12,857 bases of DNA from Planctomycetaceae bacterium (GTDB lineage Bacteria; Planctomycetota; Planctomycetia; Pirellulales; Thermoguttaceae): assembly GCA_031276415.1 (NCBI GenBank), contig JAISNF010000203.1:1-12857 (forward strand), read 5' to 3'. How positions within the stretch are numbered: position 1 is the stretch's first letter; each line of letters starts with the position of its first letter. Below the pieces are notes generated by a model. The model was not told the origin of the DNA. It made no database searches and worked only from the letters and a program-made list of their open reading frames with translations. The position numbers and the translations under genes were made by a program. Below, one piece after another: positions 1 to 7,537 of the stretch.

Positions 1-105
1 ATTTGTTGTTATACGCAGTTGGTTTTTAATTTACGTCCGTCAACAGGGTCAAGTCGGCGAGATCTGAAACAAATTTTATTTTTTCACAAAATTGGAAGTA
101 TAAAA
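1..105 (+). other. Left-edge open frame, possibly the tail of an upstream gene
   Basis: The reading frame of the DUF2004 gene stays open from its ATG back to the window edge, so an upstream start outside the window cannot be excluded. Bases about 29-70 are much richer in G+C than the AT-rich sequence that follows, and they encode the peptide RPSTGSSRRDLKQ in this frame. That peptide resembles the kind of segment found near the variable C-terminus of large secreted toxins (RHS type), but this is an impression from memory and not a demonstrated match. The region may be a remnant of a conserved toxin backbone joined to a new cassette. Confidence 0.25.
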
Positions 106-606
106 ATGGGTCACTATAAAACAAAATATTTTGGAGAAATCCTGATTGATGAAACCCGTGATTTTGTATCTATTGATGTAACTTATAAAAATAATATTAT
201 TAGTATTTCATTATCAAATTGTAATATCTATAAAGATAAACTTAAGAAATGTTTGGAAATACTTGATAACTACATTGAAATAAATGAAATTGCAAAAAAA
301 GCAATTCGGGAGAATTTTCCTGAAAATAAAACAATAAAATACTATTTTAAAAATTATTTTGAGTTATTGGACAAAAAAGAAAGGATTGAGATTTTTGGAG
401 TAAACAATTTTAATAAATTTGATATAACAAAAACAGTCGAAAACTTAAAATATCCGGATTTACTTTTTAATATAGATAATAATGAAATAACTGTTTCTGT
501 AGATTATAAAGTAGCAAAAGGATTTGTTGATGAAATATTAGAAGAAATATTAAGTGTAAGAATGAATGAAGAATTAAAAGTAATAGAATTTGAATATGTA
601 AGTTAA
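106..606 (+). CDS. DUF2004 family protein, possible immunity protein
   Basis: The gene encodes about 166 residues. It opens with an FGEI motif (residues 9-12), has a helical middle (AKKAIRENF, then YYFKNYFELLDKKE), and ends in VDYKVAKGFVDEILEEIL followed by a 'VRMNEELKVIEFEYVS' type strand. This arrangement matches DUF2004, a small cytosolic family of unknown biochemistry. Members often sit beside secreted polymorphic toxins, so an immunity role is inferred. The ATG at 106 is preferred because GGAAG at 94-98 lies 7 nt upstream; a TTG at 19 would add 29 residues that do not look like the family. The gene is extremely AT-rich compared with dnaJ, which suggests transfer. No cognate toxin is visible inside the window. 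Family call moderately sure, function unproven. Confidence 0.7.
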   Translation: MGHYKTKYFGEILIDETRDFVSIDVTYKNNIISISLSNCNIYKDKLKKCLEILDNYIEINEIAKKAIRENFPENKTIKYYFKNYFELLDKKERIEIFGVNNFNKFDITKTVENLKYPDLLFNIDNNEITVSVDYKVAKGFVDEILEEILSVRMNEELKVIEFEYVS

Positions 607-631
607 TGGAATATTATAAAAAATTAAAAAA

Positions 632-919
632 ATGAATAAAAAATAGGATACCGATTAAAAAACTTGGAGAACAAATGAGGCGTTTTTTGAAAATCCTAAA
701 TCATTACGATACAGAGAATATTATTCTGAAAAATAAGCATTGCCTAAGCCAGAATAACAACATCATGCAAGTCTGGATTTAAAAAAATATTTCTGGATTA
801 AAATAGAAACTTTGGGCGGAATAATTGACGTTGTAGTTGATCCAAGTTTAATAAACAATGAGTTAAAAACAAATGGAATTGTTTCATGTATATTTTATAT
901 GTGTGGAAAAATAATATGA
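632..919 (+). pseudogene. Decayed small gene, immunity-like
   Basis: A recognisable protein can be read only by changing frame and passing stops. From ATG 632 the frame shifts within the A-run at 638-643, giving 'NRIPIKK', and shifts again near 668-671 before TNEAFFENPKSLRYREYY. In that frame TAA stops lie at 734 and 755. The frame then continues cleanly as FWIKIETLGGIIDVVVDPSL and on to CGKII with TGA at 917. Long stretches of sensible protein broken by two frameshifts and two stops indicate a pseudogene. The layout resembles small proteins found in toxin-immunity arrays, with 'ETxGGxIDVVVDP' as the best conserved part, but I cannot name the family. Sequencing errors in A-runs could explain the shifts but not both stops. 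Confidence 0.6.
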
Positions 920-944
920 TTTATTATTACGGCATGATAATAAA
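920..944. promoter_or_regulatory. AT-rich inverted repeat upstream of the TA pair
   Basis: TTTATTATTA (920-929) and TGATAATAAA (935-944) are inverted with one mismatch around a 5-nt centre. The repeat begins directly after the stop of the decayed gene and lies 74 nt before the antitoxin ATG. It could be an operator for autoregulation of the toxin-antitoxin operon or a remnant terminator. In such AT-rich DNA chance is also possible. Confidence 0.25.
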
Positions 945-1018
945 GAGATAAAAATAACATATCCAATATGTTTATTAAAATATGGAACCCCTTTTTTTGA
1001 TACAGGAATTTGTTTATT

Positions 1019-1270
1019 ATGGAAGCCAAATTAACTTTAAAATTGGACAAAACAATTATTGAAACGGCTAAACGATATGCTGAAAAAAATGATTGTAATT
1101 TATCAAAATTAGTTGAGAGTTTTTTAAAAAGTTTAGCATCTCCCGATACATTATCTAAAAAGTATTCACCATTGGTTGAAAGTTTGACTGGTATTATATC
1201 GGAGGACGAGGCTAAAAAATGGGCAGACGAAGATCCCAGAATTAGAAACTTATTGGCAAAAGAACAATGA
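1019..1270 (+). CDS. DUF6364-like antitoxin of a type II TA pair
   Basis: The gene encodes about 83 residues. The N-terminus MEAKLTLKLDKTIIETAKRY followed by 'AEKNDCNLSKLVESFL' is a ribbon-helix-helix pattern: a beta strand (LTLKL), helix A, then a turn and helix B. It is typical of antitoxins that bind DNA as dimers, and matches the DUF6364 group. The C-terminal half (SPLVESLTGIISEDEAKKW, then ADEDPRIRNLL) would be the toxin-binding tail. ATG 1019 is chosen over TTG 1010 because it gives the expected start right before the strand; AGGA at 1004-1007 lies 11 nt upstream, a loose spacing. The stop overlaps the next gene's start by 4 nt (ATGA), the usual coupling of antitoxin and toxin. Autoregulation of the operon is inferred from the family. 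Confidence 0.8.
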   Translation: MEAKLTLKLDKTIIETAKRYAEKNDCNLSKLVESFLKSLASPDTLSKKYSPLVESLTGIISEDEAKKWADEDPRIRNLLAKEQ

Positions 1271-1692
1271 ATGAGAAAATTTTTATAGACTCTGATATTG
1301 TCCTTGATGTTTTAATGGAAAGAGAGGATTTTTATGAATATTCCGCAAAAATATTTGATTTGGGAATATCAAAAGTAATAACTCTTTTCACAACCCCAGT
1401 TGTTCTGGCAAATGTTTTTTATCTCATTAGAAAAAAGTATGGAGTAGAAAAATCAAAAGAATTATTACAAATATTAAGGCTTTTCATTAATGTATTGCCG
1501 GTTGAAGAAAAAACAGTGGATATGGCATTAAATTCAAACTTTAGAGATTTTGAAGATGGATTACAATATTTTGCAAGTAAAGAAAATAATATAACAATAC
1601 TTATAACACGAAATAAAAAAGATTATAACGAACGGGGAATTATGATACAAAGTGCTGAAGAATACGTCAAATCAAAATATAAAATTCTATAA
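1267..1692 (+). CDS. PIN-domain RNase toxin (VapC-like)
   Basis: The 141-residue protein is one PIN domain. It begins KIFIDSDIVLDVLMERE, with the first metal-binding aspartate at D8. Further candidate acidic residues lie in DFEDGLQYFAS (D94, E96, D97) and in TRNKKDY (D119). PIN toxins cleave RNA, often tRNA or rRNA, using Mg2+ or Mn2+ held by these acids. The helix-3 position that is usually glutamate appears to be asparagine here (LANVFYLIRKKYG, N49), as in a subgroup of PIN proteins, so activity is likely but not certain. The ATG overlaps the antitoxin stop by 4 nt, so translation is coupled. The pair is AT-rich and lies immediately upstream of dnaJ, consistent with an acquired module. Confidence 0.8.
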   Translation: MNEKIFIDSDIVLDVLMEREDFYEYSAKIFDLGISKVITLFTTPVVLANVFYLIRKKYGVEKSKELLQILRLFINVLPVEEKTVDMALNSNFRDFEDGLQYFASKENNITILITRNKKDYNERGIMIQSAEEYVKSKYKIL

Positions 1693-1764
1693 CAAAAAAA
1701 TTAAGATCAAAAATATACACACAACACACACAAATAAAAAAGTATCAACACACACATAAAAATG

Positions 1765-1788
1765 GATAACACGTCCACTACTGTTATC
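1765..1788. promoter_or_regulatory. Inverted repeat just upstream of dnaJ
   Basis: GATAACA (1765-1771) and TGTTATC (1782-1788) are perfect inverted 7-mers with a 10-nt spacer. They extend as ATG/AT if one bulged base is allowed. The repeat ends 25 nt before the dnaJ start, a suitable position for an operator or a transcript-leader hairpin. It does not match the CIRCE heat-shock operator. The region just before it (1717-1757) is a CA-rich low-complexity stretch. Confidence 0.35.
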
Positions 1789-1813
1789 ATAAAAATAATT
1801 AGTTGTAAAATCC

Positions 1814-2977
1814 ATGTCGAAACCCGATTATTACGAAGTTCTTGGAGTTGCGAAAAACGCAAGCAAAGATGCGATTTCCAGTGCTTACCGCAAACTGGCG
1901 ATGAAGTATCATCCTGACCGTAACCCGGGTGACTCTCAAGCGGTTGAACAATTTAAACTTTGTGCCGCTGCTTACGAAGTTCTTAGCAACGACGAAAAGC
2001 GAGCGATTTACGATCAATATGGTCATGCCGGTCTTGACGCTAACGGTGGCGGATCGCAATTTCATGACGTTAATGATATTTTCGGTGCATTTGGTGATTT
2101 GTTCGGAGATTCCATTTTCGGACATTTTTTCGGTGGCGGTCATGGAGGACGTGGTCGTCGGGTGGCGGCGGGCAATGATATTCGTTGCGATTTAACGATT
2201 GATTTGCATGAGGCGGCGCGCGGTATTACAAAGGAGATTACGTTTCGCCGATATGAAACTTGTCCGACTTGTAACGGTACCGGTTCTCAACCGGGCAAAG
2301 TGCCGGAACGTTGTTCTTATTGCGGCGGACAAGGACGAATCACTCAATCAACCGGATTTTTTTCTATTCAAACAACTTGTCCCCGTTGTCGCGGAGCCGG
2401 TACAATTATTACTGATCCGTGTTCAGATTGTCGGGGAAGCGGTTTGATTCCGCGAACCGTTAAGCGGGAAATCAAAATTCCTGCCGGAGTAGATACCGGT
2501 ACGCGGTTACGATTGCAGGGTGAAGGCGAAAAAAGTCCCGAAGGCGGACCTCCGGGTGATTGTTATGTTTTTGTGACGGTAAAACCGCATCCGTTGTTTC
2601 AGCGTGACGGACAACATTTGATTTGCCGTGTTCCTATTGGATATGCACAGGCGGCGTTGGGAGCGGAAATTGAAGTACCGACATTGGACGGTACTGAAAA
2701 AATGCCGATTCCGCCGGGAACGCAAAACAATGATGTAATTACGTTACGCGGTCGCGGAATGCCTGTGCCTCGCCGGAATATTTCCGGTGATTTATTGATT
2801 CAGGTTTATATCGAAGTTCCGCGAAAACTAAAACCGGAACATAAAGAATTGCTCCGTAAACTTGCCGATTTGGAAGGGGAACACCTTTTGCCGGAACGAA
2901 AGAATTTTTTCAGTAAACTTAGTGATTTTGTTTCAGAATTTTTTGAAAAAAAAGAAAACAACGAGAAAAAAGATTAA
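1814..2977 (+). CDS. dnaJ: Chaperone DnaJ (Hsp40)
   Basis: DnaJ is the cytosolic co-chaperone that delivers unfolded proteins to DnaK and stimulates its ATPase. All domains are present in the 387-residue product. The J-domain covers residues 5-70, with the HPD triad at 33-35 and YDQYG at its end. A Gly/Phe-rich linker follows (about 75-115). The zinc-binding region has four CxxCxGxG repeats: CPTCNGTG (150), CSYCGGQG (167), CPRCRGAG (189) and CSDCRGSG (203). The C-terminal substrate-binding and dimerisation domains run from about 215 to 350. Length is normal for a type I DnaJ. No Shine-Dalgarno sequence is obvious before ATG 1814. grpE follows after 9 nt, so the two are likely one operon. G+C is clearly higher than in the upstream TA genes. 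dnaK is not in the window. Confidence 0.97.
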   Translation: MSKPDYYEVLGVAKNASKDAISSAYRKLAMKYHPDRNPGDSQAVEQFKLCAAAYEVLSNDEKRAIYDQYGHAGLDANGGGSQFHDVNDIFGAFGDLFGDSIFGHFFGGGHGGRGRRVAAGNDIRCDLTIDLHEAARGITKEITFRRYETCPTCNGTGSQPGKVPERCSYCGGQGRITQSTGFFSIQTTCPRCRGAGTIITDPCSDCRGSGLIPRTVKREIKIPAGVDTGTRLRLQGEGEKSPEGGPPGDCYVFVTVKPHPLFQRDGQHLICRVPIGYAQAALGAEIEVPTLDGTEKMPIPPGTQNNDVITLRGRGMPVPRRNISGDLLIQVYIEVPRKLKPEHKELLRKLADLEGEHLLPERKNFFSKLSDFVSEFFEKKENNEKKD

Positions 2978-2986
2978 AAAATAACC

Positions 2987-3565
2987 ATGACGGATGAACA
3001 TATCGATTTAGTCAGTGATCCGGAAAGTGATCCTGAAACGGAATTAAATGAAGAATCGCAACAACACGAAAGTGAACCGCTTTCCGAGTTGGAGCAACTT
3101 CGTATTGATCTTGACGAGGCGAAGAACCGGTCGCTTCGCGCTCTGGCTGATTTGGAGAATTTTCGTGCGCGAACCAATCGGCAAAACGCGGAAGAACGAA
3201 AATACGCCAATCTCGATTTAATGCGGGAATTACTTCCTGTTTGGGACAATATCGGTCGCGCATTGGAAGCGGTTGATAAAACACATCATCTTGAATCGCT
3301 TGTCGAAGGTGTTCAATTGGTGTATCAACAATTTCTTGATGTCCTGACGCGATTCCATTGTGAAAAAATTGATGCGAAATATAAAGCGTTTGATCCGAAT
3401 TTCCACGCTTCTGTTGCGCAAATTCCAAACGAAGAATATCCGGTTAGTACGGTAATTGAAGAAGTTCAAACGGGTTTTCGGTTATTTGATCGTGTTGTCC
3501 GACCGAGTCAGGTTGTTCTTTCTGCCGGAAAACCGTCGCCGGCAAACAATTCCGATCAATCGTAA
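2987..3565 (+). CDS. grpE: Nucleotide exchange factor GrpE
   Basis: GrpE releases ADP from DnaK and resets the Hsp70 cycle; it acts as a cytosolic dimer. The 192-residue product has an acidic disordered N-terminus (1-33), a long helix for dimerisation (about 33-75, with ALADLENFRARTNRQ), and a beta-wing head. The family signature runs from about 136 to 178 (FDPNFHASVAQIPNEEYP, then EVQTGFRLFDRVVRPSQVVL). The tail (180-192) is short and probably disordered. ATG 2987 follows the dnaJ stop by 9 nt, so co-transcription is likely. The order dnaJ before grpE differs from the common grpE-dnaK-dnaJ arrangement. The hairpin after the gene (3602-3669) may end the transcript. Confidence 0.95.
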   Translation: MTDEHIDLVSDPESDPETELNEESQQHESEPLSELEQLRIDLDEAKNRSLRALADLENFRARTNRQNAEERKYANLDLMRELLPVWDNIGRALEAVDKTHHLESLVEGVQLVYQQFLDVLTRFHCEKIDAKYKAFDPNFHASVAQIPNEEYPVSTVIEEVQTGFRLFDRVVRPSQVVLSAGKPSPANNSDQS

Positions 3566-3601
3566 CTGTTTATTTTCTTAACTCCAAGAAAATACAGGAA
3601 C

Positions 3602-3669
3602 AAAGAATTGTCCGCAGATTACGCAGATAAGCGCAGATGATTTTAAAAATAATTTGCGGACGATTCTTT
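3602..3669 (+). terminator. Long imperfect hairpin after grpE with GCAGAT repeats in the loop
   Basis: AAAGAATTGTCCGCAGATT (3602-3620) pairs with AATTTGCGGACGATTCTTT (3651-3669) at 17 of 19 positions; a T-run continues to 3671. The T-rich end fits an intrinsic terminator for dnaJ-grpE, although the 30-nt loop is large. Three GCAGAT copies at 3614, 3623 and 3633, spaced 9 and 10 nt, form a short degenerate tandem array like the dispersed intergenic repeats seen in many environmental bacteria. It could therefore be a repeat element that also works as a terminator. Confidence 0.45.
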
Positions 3670-3693
3670 TTGTGAATTTAGTAGTTAAGAAAA

Positions 3694-3841
3694 TATACTC
3701 ATTGCACTTTAAAATTCGGTTTTATAAGAATAGAATTTTTGTGTCTTTTATTTGAAAAATCCTGTAAATTCTGTTTATCCCGTCAAAATCCGTTGATCCT
3801 GTTAAAAAATGAAAACCGAATTGTCAAGTGTGATGAGTATA
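3694..3841. mobile_element. MITE-like element, copy 1
   Basis: The 30-nt ends are inverted repeats. TATACTCATTGCACTT (from 3694, continuing to 3723) matches the reverse complement of 3812-3841 at 26 of 30 positions. The outermost bases are TA on both sides, as expected if a TA target was duplicated by an IS630/Tc1-mariner type transposase (inference). No transposase is encoded in the 148 bp. The interior (about 3759-3802) holds a degenerate 10-12 nt period built on CCTGT/ATCC units. The element lies between the convergent 3' ends of grpE and the radical SAM gene. A related copy is at 7663-7789. Confidence 0.65.
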
Positions 3842-3870
3842 GACTATTTCATGTTACTGAAATATTACGA

Positions 3871-5007
3871 TTATTGTCCGGCATAAATCGGGTCTTGTCC
3901 GATTTTGTAGCAACAATCAGGATCGGTTTCCAGCGGATCACCGGTTAAGGCAAACGCTCTTGCCCGACTACCGCCGCAGACAAACCGGTATTCGCAACAA
4001 CCACAGTTTCCTTTATAATAATCAGGATTTTGTAACGACTTAAAAATCGGATGCTTTTGGTAAATTTCAACAACAGAATTTTCAGGAAACTGTCCGCATT
4101 CCAGCGGTAAAAATCCGGCTGGGAAAACACGACCATTATTTGAAACAAACATAATTCCGCGTCCGTCTGTTACACCAAGCGGCGCACGATTTCGTGATTT
4201 GGAAAACGTTTCGGAATTTTTCATGTCGCCCCTTGCAAACCGGAAAGGTCTCGGCACATCCAAAGGATTACCGCCTTGCCGTAACACAAAACGCCGGTAA
4301 TGCGGTGCTTCAGTGGTTTTAATAGCAAACGGTTTTTTGTTGGCGTGATACCAAAGTTTCGCAAACGCCGTTTCATATTCTTCGGCACTGATTCGTTCCT
4401 CTTCAACGCCGCGCCCGACCGGAACCAAAAAAAAGACCGACCACATCATCACACCGCCAAAACGAGTTAAAAATTCCGCCATCTCGTCAATAAGTTCAAA
4501 ATTCCGGCGTGTAATCGTGGTATTGACCTGAACGGGGATTTGTAACAATTTCGCGGTTTCGAGCATTTCCCGTGTTTTTTCAAAAGAACCATCAAGACCG
4601 CGAAATGAATCATGAACAGCGGCGTTGGGAGCATCAAGAGAAATACCGAAAACTTGAACTCCAGCCGATTTTGCTTTTTCAAATGCTTCACGGGTTGCCA
4701 GCGGAGTTGCCGAAGGAGTGAGCGCAACCAACAAATCCGATTTTACCGCATGATCAATCAGCAAAAAAAGATCAGCACGTTTCAAAGGATCACCGCCGGT
4801 AAACACCAAATGAGGTTTACGCGGAAACGATGCCACCTGATCAATCAACCGAAGTGCATTTTCTGTTGATAATTCATCGTCAGACGCTTGAGATTGAGCC
4901 GAAGCACGGCAATGTTTACAAACAAGATCACAAGATTGTGTGACTTCATAATAAAACATTAACGGACTGATCTCAAAATCATCTTTGGAATAAGGTTTGT
5001 GTTGCAC
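3871..5007 (-). CDS. Radical SAM/SPASM protein, TIGR04053-type
   Basis: The 378-residue protein is a radical S-adenosylmethionine enzyme. The CxxxCxxC cluster motif is C26, C30 and C33 (SCDLVCKHC), followed by GGDPLKR (71-77), TPSATPL (97-103) and ISLDAP (122-127). A SPASM domain at the C-terminus supplies cysteines for auxiliary Fe-S clusters: C304, C335, C337, C338, C344, C365 and C366. The sequence WSVFFLVPVGRG (189-200) and the overall layout match TIGR04053, relatives of heme-d1/AhbD and peptide-modifying enzymes. The substrate is unknown and no small precursor peptide gene is seen beside it. The start is GTG at 5007, giving the expected short leader before the cluster; no Shine-Dalgarno is visible. 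It lies 130 nt downstream of rny on the same strand, separated by palindromes, so co-transcription is uncertain. Confidence 0.85.
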   Translation of the reverse strand: MQHKPYSKDDFEISPLMFYYEVTQSCDLVCKHCRASAQSQASDDELSTENALRLIDQVASFPRKPHLVFTGGDPLKRADLFLLIDHAVKSDLLVALTPSATPLATREAFEKAKSAGVQVFGISLDAPNAAVHDSFRGLDGSFEKTREMLETAKLLQIPVQVNTTITRRNFELIDEMAEFLTRFGGVMMWSVFFLVPVGRGVEEERISAEEYETAFAKLWYHANKKPFAIKTTEAPHYRRFVLRQGGNPLDVPRPFRFARGDMKNSETFSKSRNRAPLGVTDGRGIMFVSNNGRVFPAGFLPLECGQFPENSVVEIYQKHPIFKSLQNPDYYKGNCGCCEYRFVCGGSRARAFALTGDPLETDPDCCYKIGQDPIYAGQ

Positions 5008-5081
5008 GTTTATTTTTGTAATATTTTAGCGAAACTCGCCGAGCACGTAAAATTTACCCCAGCGGGGCATTGCTAATGTAG

Positions 5082-5130
5082 CCGGCAGTTTTAACCGCCG
5101 GAACGAATATTCGGTGATTTTAACTGCCGG
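5082..5130. repeat. Palindromic repeat block between rny and the radical SAM gene
   Basis: CCGGCAGTT (5082-5090) is perfectly complementary to AACTGCCGG (5122-5130), and can also pair with AACCGCCGG (5093-5101) at 8 of 9 positions. The centre holds the palindrome CGAATATTCG (5104-5113). TTTTAAC(C/T)GCCGGAA occurs twice as a direct repeat. A further CCCC-AGC-GGGG hairpin lies at 5057-5067. On the - strand the block begins 7 nt after the rny stop, so it may protect or end the rny transcript, but no T-run follows in that direction. A REP-type repeat is the likely nature. Confidence 0.55.
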
Positions 5131-5137
5131 AATATTT

Positions 5138-6697
5138 TTATTTAGCGATTTCAACGAATCGGGTTTCGCGAATGACGGTAACTTTAATTTCGCCGGGGAA
5201 TTGAACTCGTTCCGTTAAAGAATGGGCAATATCGCGACAAATTTGAGCGGCGCCTTCGTCGGTTAATTGTTGAGCGTTGAGAAGCACGCGCATTTCACGC
5301 CCCGCCTGAACCGCATAAGCCTGCTCAACTCCTGAAAATTCATTGGCAATAGCCTCCAACTCCTCCATTCGACGAACATAATTTTCCAACGATTCACGCC
5401 TCGCTCCGGGACGCGAAGCACTGCAAGCATCCGCCGCCGCAACAATAATCGTGTAAGGATAATCAATTTTCGCATCTTCATGATGTCCCAACGCCGCCTG
5501 AACCACCTCCAACGGTTCACCGTAACGCTTTAATAAATCCGCCCCGATTTTGGGATGCCCGCCTTCCGTCTCATGATCCATCGCCTTGCCAATATCATGC
5601 AACAATCCGCAACGCCGCGCCAGTTTTTCATTAAATCCCAACTCAACAGCAATTAAACCGGAAAGAAACGCAACCTCAATCGCATGACGAAGAACATTTT
5701 GACTATAACTTGTGCGAAAATGAAGTCTGCCGAGAAGATTGATCATACGCTCGTTCAAACCGAAAATATCAACCTCCTGAGCCGCTTCTTGTCCGGCTTT
5801 TTGAACAAACTGTTGAACTTCGTTGTTTGTTTCGCTGACAATTTCTTCGATTCGCGAAGGATGAATCCGTCCATCGGCGATCAATCGGTTCAACGCCAAA
5901 CGAGCCACTTCACGCCGAATCGGATCAAAACCGCTCACAATCACCACTCCGGGCGTATCATCAATAATCATATCCACGCCCGTAGCCTTTTCAAATGTTC
6001 GGATATTGCGTCCTTCCCGACCGATAATTCGCCCTTTCATGTCATCATTCGGAATATCCACTGTGCAGGTTGTGGATTCGGCGGTGTGCGGAGCGGCATA
6101 ACGTTGCATCGCTCCCAATAAAACGTTTCGGGTCAAAACTTCGCAACGTTCCTTCAACTGTTTTTCATGACGAAGAATCACTGCCCCTGTTTCTTCGTGA
6201 AGTTCTTTTTCAAGTTGTTGGAGCAATTGTGTTGTGGCTTCTTCCTTGTTTAAACCGGAAAATTCATAGAGCGTCAACCGTTCTTTTTCAATTAATTTTA
6301 AAAGTTCGTCGTTACGGCGGTTGGTATCTTCTATCCGTTCCGTCAATTTACGTTGAGTATTTTCAACGATTTTTTCCAATTTACGTTGGTCTTCTGCCTG
6401 TTTATCGAGAATATCCTGACGTTTATCGAGAATACGTTCACGGTCATGAAGTTCTTGACGGATTTTGCGAAATTCGTTTTCATTTTCTTCTTTTAGTTGA
6501 ATTGATTTTTCTTTAACCCGAAGATCGGCTTCACGAATTGTATTTTCGGCTTCGAGTTCGGCGCGGCGCAAAATTTCTTTTGACCTAATGACCGCATCCG
6601 CCTGACGGCGGGCATCAATAAACCGAACACAAAAATAAGTCGCTATAACTGAAAGAACCGATGTAATTGCTACCGTAATCCATTGTATTGTTTCCAT
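5138..6697 (-). CDS. rny: Ribonuclease Y
   Basis: RNase Y is the membrane-anchored endoribonuclease that starts mRNA decay in bacteria lacking RNase E as main enzyme. From ATG 6697 the product has 519 residues, the normal length. In this numbering a transmembrane helix covers about 4-25, and a long charged coiled coil about 30-190. The KH domain has its GRIIGREGRNIRTFEKATGV loop from 222. The HD phosphohydrolase domain has LLHDIGKAMDHE (HD at 367-368) and GHHED (about 404-408). ATG 6697 is chosen over the TTG at 6742 because AAAGG lies 8 nt before it and the TM helix then starts at the N-terminus as in relatives; the TTG would add 15 polar residues. The gene is followed by palindromes and the radical SAM gene. 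Confidence 0.96.
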   Translation of the reverse strand: METIQWITVAITSVLSVIATYFCVRFIDARRQADAVIRSKEILRRAELEAENTIREADLRVKEKSIQLKEENENEFRKIRQELHDRERILDKRQDILDKQAEDQRKLEKIVENTQRKLTERIEDTNRRNDELLKLIEKERLTLYEFSGLNKEEATTQLLQQLEKELHEETGAVILRHEKQLKERCEVLTRNVLLGAMQRYAAPHTAESTTCTVDIPNDDMKGRIIGREGRNIRTFEKATGVDMIIDDTPGVVIVSGFDPIRREVARLALNRLIADGRIHPSRIEEIVSETNNEVQQFVQKAGQEAAQEVDIFGLNERMINLLGRLHFRTSYSQNVLRHAIEVAFLSGLIAVELGFNEKLARRCGLLHDIGKAMDHETEGGHPKIGADLLKRYGEPLEVVQAALGHHEDAKIDYPYTIIVAAADACSASRPGARRESLENYVRRMEELEAIANEFSGVEQAYAVQAGREMRVLLNAQQLTDEGAAQICRDIAHSLTERVQFPGEIKVTVIRETRFVEIAK

Positions 6698-6705
6698 AAT
6701 GATTG

Positions 6706-6710
6706 CCTTT
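6706..6710 (-). promoter_or_regulatory. Ribosome binding site of rny
   Basis: AAAGG on the - strand lies 8 nt before ATG 6697 and decides the start of rny. It is one of the few clear Shine-Dalgarno-like sites in the window. Confidence 0.5.
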
Positions 6711-7537
6711 GAATGATCAGATTCGAAACCCGAAAAAAGCAAACCAAAACGGCAAAAAAATAATCAAAAAATTCGGAAACATTGCACAAACCGGAATAAA
6801 CCGCGTACAACTTCTTACCGGCAATACGTCTCAATAAATCAAAACAGAAAAACCGACACCGTAGCGAAAACAGAATTTTAACATGAATTTTAAAATAAAT
6901 GAAAAAATTCCAATTATTCCCTGCCAAACAGAATAACTTCCAACAGGGAAACCAAAGAAATCGGAAACAAAATAAAACGGAACGGAATAATGTCTTGAAA
7001 ATCAAAAAAGCAAGCAACAAATCATCATTTATCTGTCTCGTCAATACGGTTTGGCTGATGATTGAAAGTTGTGGAAACTTCATCAGGAAAAAAAACGACA
7101 GAAGATGAAAAATTTCAGGAAAAATCATACGTTCAAATGAATGTTAAACCAATATTTTGCTTGCTTAAAAAACTAACGCAATGTCAATAAATACATTCTC
7201 AGAAATTTCTGATTATTGCCGTTTGGCAATACTCTATCCGAAGATTCTATAAATCTTTACGGTGATATGTTATTTATTTTGCCTATTTTTGCCAACATTG
7301 ACAAAAATAAGAACTATCTCTATTTCCCTAATCATAAAGAATTTTTTAAAACACTGCAACATCGTTTATAAAAAAAATGTTATCAATGTTAAAATTTATG
7401 ATTTTGGTGAAATATGCAGCAAAAAATTGACGCGACACTCCACCGATTTTGCGAAAGAAACCGGCAATATTAAAAGAAATGTAACCGTTCACGACAATAA
7501 ATTCAAAAGGTAGTCAATGTTTCGCCGTAAACAATTG
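6711..7537. other. AT-rich spacer without a credible gene
   Basis: The open frames here are rich in Phe or Lys because of the base skew and match nothing. Several hairpins are visible: TTCCCTG/CAGGGAA at 6917-6950, CTGATG/CATCAG at 7055-7086 with an inner AAGTT/AACTT stem, the palindrome CAGAAATTTCTG at 7200-7211, and TATTGCC/GGCAATA at 7214-7231 with a GTTT loop. It must hold the rny promoter on the - strand. TTGACA occurs on the - strand at 7183-7178 and on the + strand at 7298-7303, but neither has a good -10 partner. A structured RNA is possible, but I recognise none. Confidence 0.4.

Noticed and set aside
1693..1813. A CIRCE heat-shock operator before dnaJ
   Set aside because: TTAGCACTC-N9-GAGTGCTAA is not present; only a different inverted repeat is.
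3611..3640. The GCAGAT repeats as a small CRISPR array
   Set aside because: The units are 6 nt and spaced 9-10 nt apart, with no repeat-spacer structure of CRISPR size.
7055..7086. The hairpin as an intrinsic terminator
   Set aside because: On the + strand it is followed by A-rich DNA and on the - strand the T-run comes before it, so the geometry is wrong.
6670..7128. A 152-codon open frame on the - strand overlapping the rny start
   Set aside because: It is dominated by Phe and Leu from the A-rich + strand, matches nothing, and overlaps the well-supported rny start.
7120..7145. GTTCAAATG as the T-loop of a tRNA
   Set aside because: No acceptor or anticodon stem can be built around it.
7262..7513. 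An 83-codon open frame on the + strand in the spacer
   Set aside because: It starts with GTG without a ribosome binding site, has low-complexity composition and no recognisable domain.
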